Source: Streptomyces lincolnensis
Lineage (GTDB): Bacteria; Actinomycetota; Actinomycetes; Streptomycetales; Streptomycetaceae
Direction of reading: 5' to 3'
Assembly: GCF_021173675.1 (NCBI RefSeq)
Contig: NZ_JAIHON010000007.1
Location: 248,001-312,000, forward strand
Length of the DNA: 64,000 bases
Under the pieces are notes generated by a model, which saw only the letters and a program-made list of their open reading frames with translations, had not been told where the DNA came from and searched no databases. The first letter of the stretch is position 1. Each line of letters begins with the position of its first letter. Made by a program: the position numbers and the translations under genes. Below are positions 33,514 to 41,364 of this stretch, in pieces.

Positions 33514-34044
33514 ATGCGTTCTGCCCGCATGATGTTCGCCACCGCGACGGCCACCGCTACGGCCGCCGCGGCTCTCGCGCTCGCCGCGCCCACCGCTCAT
33601 GCCGCTGTGGCGGGTGACCGGGACCACGAAGACACTTCCTACAGCAAGGAGCACGACAGCGACCGCGGACACGACACGCCCCGCGGCGGGATCCACACCG
33701 GTGGCGGAGCGCTGACCGCGGTGAACGAGGACGACTGGGGCGTGGCCAAGGACCCCAAGCACGACCCGGAGACCTACCGCGACAAGGGCGACAAGGGCGA
33801 CGGGGGCTACGAGGAGCCCTGGAACGGCGGCAAGCACGACAAGGACGAGTGGAGCGGCAAGCACGACAAGCATGACAACGGCGAATGGAAGGGCGAGCAC
33901 GACAAGCCGCGCGGCGGCATGCACACCGGCGGTGGCGGCCTCTCCTCGCCCGGGGTCACCGCGGGCGGCCTCGCCGTGCTCGCCGTCGCCGGCACCGGCG
34001 TGTACGCCCTGCGGCGCAAGAAGGCATCCGAAGGCGTGGCCTGA
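33514..34044 (+). CDS. Secreted, His/Asp/Lys-rich surface protein with C-terminal anchor
   Basis: This 176-residue protein has a signal peptide ending near AHA-AVA (residue 30), a very hydrophilic middle with repeated KHDK-type motifs (107-131), and two copies of PRGG(I/M)HTGGG at 56-65 and 132-141. A hydrophobic helix (148-166) and RRKK tail close it. This is the layout of a sortase substrate, and a sortase gene follows 116 bases downstream, but no LPXTG or LAXTG motif is visible before the helix. It may be membrane-anchored instead. Function unknown; metal binding by the His/Asp repeats is possible. Confidence 0.75.
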   Translation: MRSARMMFATATATATAAAALALAAPTAHAAVAGDRDHEDTSYSKEHDSDRGHDTPRGGIHTGGGALTAVNEDDWGVAKDPKHDPETYRDKGDKGDGGYEEPWNGGKHDKDEWSGKHDKHDNGEWKGEHDKPRGGMHTGGGGLSSPGVTAGGLAVLAVAGTGVYALRRKKASEGVA

Positions 34045-34160
34045 CCGATGCCCGACGACATAGCAGCCACGGCCGCCGCACGTGCACCGCGCGTCGCGGC
34101 GGCCCCGCTCGTCCTGCCCCGTGTTGTGTCCGCTGCCGTGCCCGAGCGAGGTGGTGTCCG

Positions 34161-34832
34161 ATGGCAGCCAGCCCCCCTTCCCCGACCACGACCGACCCCG
34201 CGCCCCCGCGGCGCCGGTCCCGCACCGGCGCGACCATCTTCTGGAGCGTGCTCGCCCTGATCCTGGTGGTGAGCCTGCTCGGCGGCGAGGACGAACCCTC
34301 CGACGCCGGCCGCGCCCCGCATGCCGCGCCGGCCGCCGCCGCGTCCGCCTCGCCGCCCGCGCGCCCGCTCGGCAAGCACCTGCCGCGGTCGCGCCCCACC
34401 CGCCTGCTGATCCCCGACATCTCGGTCGACGCCCCCTTCACCGCCCTCGCCATCGGCCGGTCCGGCCAGCTGCAGCCGCCGCCCGCCGACGACACCAACC
34501 TCGTGGGCTGGTACGCCAAGGGCGTCGCCCCCGGCCAGGCGGGCACCTCGATCATCGCCGGGCACGTGGACACCGCGACCTCCGCCGCCGTCTTCGCGGA
34601 CCTCGGCGAACTGGACAAGGGCGACCGCTTCCACGTCCTGCGGGCCGACCGGCGCCGGGCCACCTTCGTCGTCGACAGCGTCGAGACCTTCGACAAGGAC
34701 CGCTTCCCCAACGACCGCGTCTACGCCGACACCCCCCGTGCCCAGGTCCGCCTCATCACCTGCGCGGGCGACTACGACCGCCGGGTCAAGGACTACACCG
34801 CCAACCTGGTGGTCTTCGCCCACCTGATCTGA
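34161..34832 (+). CDS. Class F-type sortase
   Basis: This 223-residue membrane-anchored transpeptidase has a short cytoplasmic N-terminus, a helix at about residues 25-41, a Pro/Ala linker, and a sortase domain. The catalytic residues are His135 (AGHVDT), Cys201 (LITCAGDY) and Arg208 (RRVKDY). It would join surface proteins to peptidoglycan or act as an actinobacterial sortase of unclear substrate. ATG 34161 follows GAGGTGG. The neighbouring anchor-like protein is the obvious candidate partner. Confidence 0.9.
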   Translation: MAASPPSPTTTDPAPPRRRSRTGATIFWSVLALILVVSLLGGEDEPSDAGRAPHAAPAAAASASPPARPLGKHLPRSRPTRLLIPDISVDAPFTALAIGRSGQLQPPPADDTNLVGWYAKGVAPGQAGTSIIAGHVDTATSAAVFADLGELDKGDRFHVLRADRRRATFVVDSVETFDKDRFPNDRVYADTPRAQVRLITCAGDYDRRVKDYTANLVVFAHLI

Positions 34833-34863
34833 CGCGGGACCCGCACCGAGACCCGACGTCCCG

Positions 34864-35280
34864 TCAGCACTGGCGGATGATCTGCTTCCAGGTGCTGGGA
34901 CCGCCGGTGTCCAGGTACCAGTCGTTGACGTAGCCCCAGGTCCCGGGCGTGGAGACCTGCATCCAGTACCGGTAGCTGTGGCCGTCCGCGTCCGGGTCGC
35001 CGGTGGTCCAGCACGAGATCTCCAGCCATTGGCCGTTGCCGTACCGGGCCACCGGCGTGGCGCCGTAGTTCGGCGCGGTGCGCATCACCAGGGCCGAGCC
35101 CGGGTCGATGCCGATCACCTGGGCGCAGCGCGCCGGATCCCCCGGACCGGCGCCCGGGCACGGGCGCGGAGCGGCCTGGGCGGGTCCGGCCGTGATGAGT
35201 CCGACCCCGGCGAGCAGGATCGCGGCCGCACCGGCGGTGGCCGCCGATCCCGCCCGGGACCTGAGCAGACGTGATGCCAT
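34864..35280 (-). CDS. Small secreted protein, SH3-like
   Basis: This 138-residue secreted protein has a signal peptide ending at GPAQAA near residue 28. The mature part contains ALVMRTAPNYGATPVARYGNGQ and GTWGYVNDWYLDTGG, resembling bacterial SH3 repeats that bind cell-wall peptides, with four or so cysteines that may form disulfides. ATG 35280 has GGAGGAACCG upstream. It is convergent with the sortase gene. Function is unknown beyond probable cell-wall association. Confidence 0.78.
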   Translation of the reverse strand: MASRLLRSRAGSAATAGAAAILLAGVGLITAGPAQAAPRPCPGAGPGDPARCAQVIGIDPGSALVMRTAPNYGATPVARYGNGQWLEISCWTTGDPDADGHSYRYWMQVSTPGTWGYVNDWYLDTGGPSTWKQIIRQC

Positions 35281-35377
35281 CGGTTCCTCCGTTCGTTTGC
35301 CGACGGTCACCGACCATGGCAGCGAACGAGGGCGGCCACATCCTGTGATGTGTCAGGGTGCCGTGGCGGGTGGGCCG

Positions 35378-36472
35378 TCAGTCCTCGCCCACCACGGACA
35401 GGTCGTCGCCGAGCGCGGCGGCGATCCGGGCGGCGCGGGTGTGGTCGTCCATCCGGCGGGTGAGGTAGGCGCAGGCGTGGCCGTGCCGCAGGGACCACCA
35501 GGCGGCGGAGCCGCCGATCCCACCCTTGGCGATCTTGCCCTTGTCGCGTACGAAGCCCAGCGTCCAGGTCAGCCGGGTGCCGAACACCTCGTCGTGGCCG
35601 GTGACCTGCGAGGCCAGCAGCTCGGCGTGCAGCTCGGGTCCGAGCAGTTGGCGGACCGGGCCGTCCTCGGCGGTGAGGCGGGAGAAGAACGCGGCCGTCG
35701 TGCTCGCCGTCGCGTGCAGGTTGAACGCACCGAACACCGCCTGCCGAAAGGCCGGGGAGTTCGTCCGCCCGGTGTCCAGAGCGCCGTCGGGAATCCGCAG
35801 CCAGGGCGCGGCGTGCAGTTGCTCGGGCCACTCGGGGCGGGCGTGTTCCAGCTCGGCGACGCGGTCCAGTGCCCGGTCCGGCACCCCGAACCAGGCGTCC
35901 AGGTCCAACGCGGGCCGGACGACGTCGCCGAACACCGCCCCCAGGGTGGTGCCGGCCGCCGCGCGCAGCACACCGTCGACCAAGTGGCCGTAGGTCAGGG
36001 CGTGTTCGCCCAGCGAGGTGCCGGGGGCGTACTCCGGTGCGGCCCGCGCCAGGCTGTCGCGCAGCCTGTCCTCGTCCAGCAGGTCGAGGTCCCGGGCGTC
36101 GGCCGGGAAGCGCGGCTGTCCCGCGCGGTGGGTGAGGATCTGCCGGAGGGTGGTGCGCTCCTTGCCGCGCACGCCGTACTCCTTCCAGTACGCGGCGATC
36201 GGCTCGTCCAGGGTCAGCGCGCCGTCGCGGACGGCGACCAGGGCCGCCAGCGTGACGAACGCCTTCGACAGGGAGTACGTCATGACCAGGGTGTCGTCCC
36301 GCCAGGGGCGGGTCCGTCCGGTGTCGGCCCAGCCGGCGTTGAGCCGGACGACCTCGCGGCCCTCCCGCCAGACCGACACGCCCGCCCCGGTCTCCTGTCC
36401 GCTGTCCACCAATTCCTGGAGGACCAGGCCTATGTGCTCGTATCCGTCCTGGGCGAATCCGTTGACGCGCAT
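35378..36472 (-). CDS. Beta-lactamase-family serine hydrolase (EstB/class C-like)
   Basis: This 364-residue enzyme has the SxxK motif YSLSKAF near residue 67 and the Tyr motif LTYGHL near residue 159, placing it with class C beta-lactamase-like esterases and D-aminopeptidases. No signal peptide is visible, so it is probably a cytoplasmic esterase rather than a resistance enzyme. It lies 115 bases downstream of the MFS gene on the same strand. The gap carries ATACGGGGGAGGGGTAT, also present upstream of copA, so it may have its own metal-linked promoter. Confidence 0.85.
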   Translation of the reverse strand: MRVNGFAQDGYEHIGLVLQELVDSGQETGAGVSVWREGREVVRLNAGWADTGRTRPWRDDTLVMTYSLSKAFVTLAALVAVRDGALTLDEPIAAYWKEYGVRGKERTTLRQILTHRAGQPRFPADARDLDLLDEDRLRDSLARAAPEYAPGTSLGEHALTYGHLVDGVLRAAAGTTLGAVFGDVVRPALDLDAWFGVPDRALDRVAELEHARPEWPEQLHAAPWLRIPDGALDTGRTNSPAFRQAVFGAFNLHATASTTAAFFSRLTAEDGPVRQLLGPELHAELLASQVTGHDEVFGTRLTWTLGFVRDKGKIAKGGIGGSAAWWSLRHGHACAYLTRRMDDHTRAARIAAALGDDLSVVGED

Positions 36473-36550
36473 GGTGCCCCTCCGTCCCGTCGCTCGCCGC
36501 CTCCGACGCGGCCGTCATCTGGGCCATGGGCTGTTTCCCCGCCCCGGACA

Positions 36551-36567
36551 ATACGGGGGAGGGGTAT
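36551..36567. promoter_or_regulatory. CsoR-like 17-mer upstream of the serine hydrolase
   Basis: ATACGGGGGAGGGGTAT is identical to 61051-61067 in the copA leader. Read on the minus strand it carries the half-site ATACCCC. It lies 79-95 bases upstream of the hydrolase start. Confidence 0.5.
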
Positions 36568-36587
36568 GCGGGGCAATGGGTGTGAGG

Positions 36588-37820
36588 TCACTCGGGGCGC
36601 TTCAGGTCCCGGATGCGCGGAGCCCGTCGTAGCACCGGGACGGAGGTGGCCACCGAGGCCAGTGCGATCGTGAACACCGCGTACGCCGCCAGCGCACCCC
36701 GCGCGCCCAGGGTTTGGAGCAGTGAGCCGGCGGTCAGGGACGCCAGGGGGAGCGAGCCCCAGGTGACCAGCCGGGCCGCGCCCAGCACCCGGCCCTGGAG
36801 GCGGTCGGGGGTCAGGGCGTACCGGTAGGACATGGCGATCACGTTGAAGACCGGCTCGGGCAGGGCGCACGCCGCGACCACCGCGCCGAGCGCCAACGGC
36901 CAGGGCAGCCAGACCAGCGTGGCCGTGCAGACGACCCACAGCCAGCATGCCCCGATCATCACCGCCCGGGGCGAGAGGCGCCGCTCCAGCCAGGGGGCGG
37001 CGACAGCGCCGGTGATGCCCGCCACGCCGGGCAGTGCCAGCATCAGCCCGATCAGCGACGGCGAGGCACCCAGGTCCTGTGCGCGGACGATCAGCACGAG
37101 GGGCAGCGCGGCCAGCACCAGGTTCGCCGAGCCGATCAGGACCACCGTGGCCCGCAGCAGAGGCTGCCGCCACAGCCACACCAGACCCTCGGCGATCTCG
37201 GAGCGCAGACTCCGGCCCCGCCGCGGCGGCCGGGCGTCCTGGAGGCCGGGGCGCACGAAGAGCAGGGTGACGAACCCGATGGCGTAGGACAGCATGTCGA
37301 ACACGAAGGGCAGGGCCCGGCCGGCCGCGTACAGCGCACCGCCTAGCGGGCCGCCGGCCAGGTCCGCGCCCAGTTCGCGGGCCTGGTTCTGGGCCAGCGC
37401 GGTGGGCAGCTGGGACTCGGGGACGATGTGCGGCAGCGCGGCGGACTCGGCGAGCTGGAAGAACACGAAGCACGCGCCGTCCAGGAACACGACCACCAGC
37501 AGCGCCGCCACCGAGAACACGTCCACGGCCAGCCCCAGCGCCACCAGCCCCAGCAGCACCGCACGCAGACCGTCGCCGACGAGCATCACCCGCCTGCGGT
37601 CCCAGCGGTCGACCAGTGCCCCGGCCGGCAGGTACAGCACCAGGAACGGCAGACTCTGGGCGAAGCCGACGAGCCCCGCCTGGAACGGCGAACCCGTCAG
37701 CGCGAGCACCAGCAGCGGGTACGCCAGCGCCGTGACCCGCATGCCCACGGTCGAGACGACCTGACCGCACCACAGGAGCACGAAGTCCCGGTTACGCCAT
37801 AACGGCCCTGGCTCATCCAT
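36588..37820 (-). CDS. MFS exporter (DHA3/EntS-like) with a TTA codon
   Basis: This 410-residue transporter has twelve predicted helices, with ALVDRWDRRRVMLVGD in the helix 2-3 loop and PDRLQGRVLGAARLVTWGSLP in the second half, as in macrolide and siderophore exporters. ATG 37820 begins MDEPGPLWRNRD. Codon 7 (37802-37800) is TTA, so translation should depend on the bldA tRNA and be restricted to late growth. It is divergent from the deacetylase/glycosyltransferase gene, which also has a TTA codon. Substrate unknown. Confidence 0.85.
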   Translation of the reverse strand: MDEPGPLWRNRDFVLLWCGQVVSTVGMRVTALAYPLLVLALTGSPFQAGLVGFAQSLPFLVLYLPAGALVDRWDRRRVMLVGDGLRAVLLGLVALGLAVDVFSVAALLVVVFLDGACFVFFQLAESAALPHIVPESQLPTALAQNQARELGADLAGGPLGGALYAAGRALPFVFDMLSYAIGFVTLLFVRPGLQDARPPRRGRSLRSEIAEGLVWLWRQPLLRATVVLIGSANLVLAALPLVLIVRAQDLGASPSLIGLMLALPGVAGITGAVAAPWLERRLSPRAVMIGACWLWVVCTATLVWLPWPLALGAVVAACALPEPVFNVIAMSYRYALTPDRLQGRVLGAARLVTWGSLPLASLTAGSLLQTLGARGALAAYAVFTIALASVATSVPVLRRAPRIRDLKRPE

Positions 37821-37874
37821 GAGTTCACCAGTGTGAGGTCCTCCATGACGCCACGCAAGGCAGGGAGCCGTGGC

Positions 37875-37880
37875 TACACT
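37875..37880 (+). promoter_or_regulatory. Possible -10 element of the deacetylase/GT2 gene
   Basis: TACACT in the 202-base divergent region could be a -10 hexamer, leaving a leader of about 135 bases. No convincing -35 is seen. Confidence 0.3.
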
Positions 37881-38022
37881 CGCGCCCCATGCGTATCTCC
37901 AACCCCATGAGCCAGCGGCGGCACACCTGTTCACCTTCCGGCGCCGAGGGAGGGAGAACACGCGTCGCGCGGGAGCCGCACATCCTTCGCGAGGGCTCGC
38001 CGGGAAGGAGGTCCGAAGACCC

Positions 38023-40104
38023 GTGAAAGCCCGGCACAAGCAGTCCCGAGACCCGCGCGGCCACTGGCTGTTACTCCTTCTCGTCCTCCCCGCAGTGTTC
38101 GCGGTCCTGCTCTTCGAGGGCTGGACCGACCACGAGGTCGACGCCGCCAAGTCCCGTTCCCCCTGCACGAAACCCGCGCCCGACGCGGTGGCCTACGGTG
38201 ACGGCCCCGTCGTCGGCGTCAACCGCGACGGGATCCGGACCGCCTCGATGCCCGCCCGCACCGTCGCGCTCACCTTCGACGGCGGACCCGACCCGGTGTG
38301 GACCCCACGCCTGCTCGACCTGCTGCGCCGCCACCGGGCGCGCGCCACCTTCTTCGTCCTGGGCTCCCAGGCCGCCCGCCACCCGGAGCTGGTACGGCGG
38401 ATCCGAGCCGAGGGCCACGAGCTCGGCTCCCACACCTACACCGGTGCCGTCCTCGGCGAGGCCTCCGCACCCCGCTTCGCCACCGAACTCGACCTGACCC
38501 AGGCCGCGTTGGCCGGTGCCGCCGATGTGAACACCACACTGCTGCGGATGCCGCGCACCACCTCGCCGGACACCCTGTGCGACAAGGAGTGGCAGGCCGC
38601 CCGGCAGGCCACCGCCCGCGGCTATGTGCTGGTCGCCGCCGACAAGGCCTCCCGCAGGCCCGCGCAGGGCTTGGTGCGCCAGTTCGGCCAGACGGCGACC
38701 GCCTACCGGAAGACGGCGAAGCTGCTCACCGACCGCGGTGTCGACCGCTTCACCACCGTCTCCGACGGACTCGACCTCACCCCGTACACCCCGGTGTCCA
38801 CCCTCGCGCGCTGGGAGGGCGCCGCCCTGATCGGCGTCACCGGCCTCGGGCGCACCTTCGCCGGCGCCATGACGTGGGTCCTCGGCATCGCCGGCGGCCT
38901 CGGCGTGCTCCGGCTGGCCCTGCTCGCCGTGTTCGCCCGCGCCCACGTCCGCAGACTGGAACGCTTCCGGCCCGGCGCGCCCTGGTTGAGGGAGGTGACG
39001 GAACCGGTGACGGTGCTGGTCCCGGCGTACAACGAGGAGGCCGGTATCGCCTCCACGGTGCACTCACTGCTCGCCTCCACCCACAGACACCTTCAGATCG
39101 TCGTGATCGACGACGGGTCCACGGACCGCACCGCCGAGATCGCGGCGGGGATCCCCGACCCGCGCGTGGAGGTGATCCGCACCCCCAACGGGGGCAAGGC
39201 CGCCGCCCTCAACACCGGTCTCGCGCACGCCCGGCACGACATCGTGGTCATGGTCGACGCCGACACCGTCTTCGAACCGGACGCCGTCCACCGGCTCGTC
39301 CAGCCGCTCGCGCACCCGGCCGTCGGCGCGGTCAGCGGCAACACCAAGGTGGGCAACCGGCGTGGCCTGCTCGCCACTTGGCAGCATCTGGAGTACTGCT
39401 TCGGCTTCAACCTCGACCGCCGTATGTTCGAGGTCCTGGAGTGCATGACGACCGTGCCCGGCGCCATCGGTGCCTTCCGCCGGGACGCGCTGCTGGGCGT
39501 CGGCGGGGTCGGCGACGACACGCTCGCCGAGGACACCGATCTCACGATGGCCCTGTGGCGGGCGGGCTGGCGGGTGCTCTACGAGGAGTCCGCGGTCGCC
39601 TGGACCGAAGTGCCCACCTCTCTGCGCCAGTTGTGGCGTCAGCGCTACCGCTGGTGCTACGGGACCCTTCAGGCGATGTGGAAACACCGCGGAGCCGTCC
39701 TGGACGTCGGCACCTCCGGGCGCTTCGGCCGCCGCGGACTGACCTACCTCGCGCTCTTCCAGGTCTTGCTCCCCCTGCTCGCCCCGGTCATCGACGTCTA
39801 CGCCCTGTACGGCGTGCTGTTCCGCGACCCGTGGCAGTCGGCCGGGGTGTGGTTCGCCTTCCTCGGCACCCAACTGGCCAGCGCCGCCTACGCGTTGCGC
39901 CTCGACGGGGAGCGGCGGCGGACCCTGTGGTCGATGCCGTTGCAGATCCTCGTCTACCGGCAGCTGATGTACCTCGTCGTCATTCAGTCGGTCGTGGCCC
40001 TGCTGCTCGGCAGCCGGCTGACGTGGCAGCGCATGAAGCGGTCCGGCTCGGCGGGTGAACGGATCGGCGGTCCGGCGCCGTACAAGAGGCTGCCGACGAG
40101 GTGA
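38023..40104 (+). CDS. Bifunctional polysaccharide deacetylase/glycosyltransferase 2 (PNAG-type synthase)
   Basis: This 693-residue membrane protein joins a NodB-type deacetylase (about residues 78-270) to a processive GT2 synthase (about 325-600) with several membrane helices, resembling MatB-type proteins that make poly-N-acetylglucosamine coats in Streptomyces. The synthase keeps VIDDGS, VDAD, EDTD and RQRYRW motifs. The deacetylase keeps the HELGSH metal motif (His132, His137), but the first motif reads TFDGGP, with Gly87 in place of the usual second Asp, and the third motif is RMPRTT. GTG 38023 follows GGAGG. Codon 17 is TTA. Confidence 0.87.
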   Translation: MKARHKQSRDPRGHWLLLLLVLPAVFAVLLFEGWTDHEVDAAKSRSPCTKPAPDAVAYGDGPVVGVNRDGIRTASMPARTVALTFDGGPDPVWTPRLLDLLRRHRARATFFVLGSQAARHPELVRRIRAEGHELGSHTYTGAVLGEASAPRFATELDLTQAALAGAADVNTTLLRMPRTTSPDTLCDKEWQAARQATARGYVLVAADKASRRPAQGLVRQFGQTATAYRKTAKLLTDRGVDRFTTVSDGLDLTPYTPVSTLARWEGAALIGVTGLGRTFAGAMTWVLGIAGGLGVLRLALLAVFARAHVRRLERFRPGAPWLREVTEPVTVLVPAYNEEAGIASTVHSLLASTHRHLQIVVIDDGSTDRTAEIAAGIPDPRVEVIRTPNGGKAAALNTGLAHARHDIVVMVDADTVFEPDAVHRLVQPLAHPAVGAVSGNTKVGNRRGLLATWQHLEYCFGFNLDRRMFEVLECMTTVPGAIGAFRRDALLGVGGVGDDTLAEDTDLTMALWRAGWRVLYEESAVAWTEVPTSLRQLWRQRYRWCYGTLQAMWKHRGAVLDVGTSGRFGRRGLTYLALFQVLLPLLAPVIDVYALYGVLFRDPWQSAGVWFAFLGTQLASAAYALRLDGERRRTLWSMPLQILVYRQLMYLVVIQSVVALLLGSRLTWQRMKRSGSAGERIGGPAPYKRLPTR

Positions 40105-40134
40105 TCCCGATGCGTCGAGGGACTGGACAGGCCG

Positions 40135-41322
40135 ATGGACCACTGGACCGACCGCCCGGCGGGAGAGAACCCGACCGGGCCGGCGTACGGCCCGACGGAG
40201 CGGGGGCGCGCGATTCCCTACGCGCCCCCGCCGTCGATCCGCACGGCACCCCTGCCCGGTATGCCCTCGCCCGCCCCTCCCGGCCGCACCGGCGAGGGGC
40301 GGCGGCACGGCCCTCCCGGACACGGCAGCAGAACGCCCCGGCCGCGTCCGGCCCTGCGCCGCCGTGCCGCGCGGGGGCTGGCCCTGCTGCTCGGCGGGGT
40401 GCTCGCGTTCGGCGCCGGCTCCTATGTGTGGGCCGACACGCGGCTCGACAAGGAGGTGGACCTCGGCGAACTCGCCGCCCGGGCACCGCAGGGCAAGGGC
40501 ACCAACTACCTCGTCGTCGGCTCCGACAGCCGCCAGGGGCTCTCCCCGCAGGACCGCCGGGACCTGCGCACCGGTTCCACCGAGGGGCGGCGCACGGACT
40601 CGGTGATCCTGCTGCACACCGGTGCCCGCGGCACCACGATGATGAGCCTGCCGCGCGACTCGTGGGTGACGATCCCGCCCTACGTCGATCCCGGCACCGG
40701 CCGCAGCCACCCGGCCACGCCGGACAAGCTGAACGCCGCGTTCTCCCTGGGCGGGCCGGAACTGCTGGTGAAGACCGTGGAGCGCAACACCGGACTGCGC
40801 GTGGACCACTACGCCGAGATCGGTTTCGCGGGCTTCGTCGGCGTGGTGGACGCGGTCGGCGGCGTCGACCTGTGCCTGGAGAAGGCCGTCAGGGACAAGG
40901 ACTCGGGCGCGGACCTCGGCAAGGGCTGCCAGACGCTGAACGGCGCCGAGGCACTGGCGTTCGTCCGGCAGCGTAAGCAGGAGGCCGCGGGCGACCTGGG
41001 CCGCACCCGCAACCAGCAGAGGTTCCTCGCGGCCCTCGCCGCCAAGGCGGCCACCCCCGGCACCCTCCTCGACCCGACCAGGACCGTCCCCACCGTCACC
41101 GCAGGACTCGACACCCTCGTCGTCGACGACGACACCGGACTGCCCGAGCTCAAGTCCCTGTTCGACGCCCTGCGAGGCGCCTCCTCCGGCAACGGCAGCC
41201 GGCTCAACGTGCCCGTCTCCGACCCCGACCTCCGCACCTCCAAGGGCAGCGCGGTCCGCTGGGACGCGGTCCGGGCCCGGCAACTCTTCGACCGCCTGAG
41301 GGCGGACCTGCCGGTGACCTGA
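40135..41322 (+). CDS. LytR-CpsA-Psr (LCP) family cell-wall glycopolymer ligase
   Basis: This 395-residue membrane protein has a Pro-rich cytoplasmic N-terminus of about 75 residues, one helix (RGLALLLGGVLAFGAGSYVW), and an extracellular LCP domain with VGSDSRQG, RRTDSVILLH, SLPRDSWV and AFVRQRK motifs. LCP proteins attach teichoic acid or other polymers to peptidoglycan. It starts 30 bases after the synthase gene on the same strand, so it may link the polymer made by that enzyme to the wall. That link is inference. Confidence 0.9.
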   Translation: MDHWTDRPAGENPTGPAYGPTERGRAIPYAPPPSIRTAPLPGMPSPAPPGRTGEGRRHGPPGHGSRTPRPRPALRRRAARGLALLLGGVLAFGAGSYVWADTRLDKEVDLGELAARAPQGKGTNYLVVGSDSRQGLSPQDRRDLRTGSTEGRRTDSVILLHTGARGTTMMSLPRDSWVTIPPYVDPGTGRSHPATPDKLNAAFSLGGPELLVKTVERNTGLRVDHYAEIGFAGFVGVVDAVGGVDLCLEKAVRDKDSGADLGKGCQTLNGAEALAFVRQRKQEAAGDLGRTRNQQRFLAALAAKAATPGTLLDPTRTVPTVTAGLDTLVVDDDTGLPELKSLFDALRGASSGNGSRLNVPVSDPDLRTSKGSAVRWDAVRARQLFDRLRADLPVT

Positions 41323-41364
41323 GCCGGGTCGGCAGCCGGCCGTCGGCTTGTCGGCCACTCGTCC

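Noticed and set aside
33820..33910. Short direct repeats resembling a CRISPR
   Set aside because: They encode KHDK-type protein repeats inside an open reading frame, with no spacers.
37870..38022. Upstream start for the deacetylase/GT2 gene
   Set aside because: The extra 51 residues have no family similarity, and GGAGG precedes GTG 38023.
39064..41358. Long open frame antisense to the GT2 fusion and LCP genes
   Set aside because: It lacks domains and covers two well-supported genes on the other strand.
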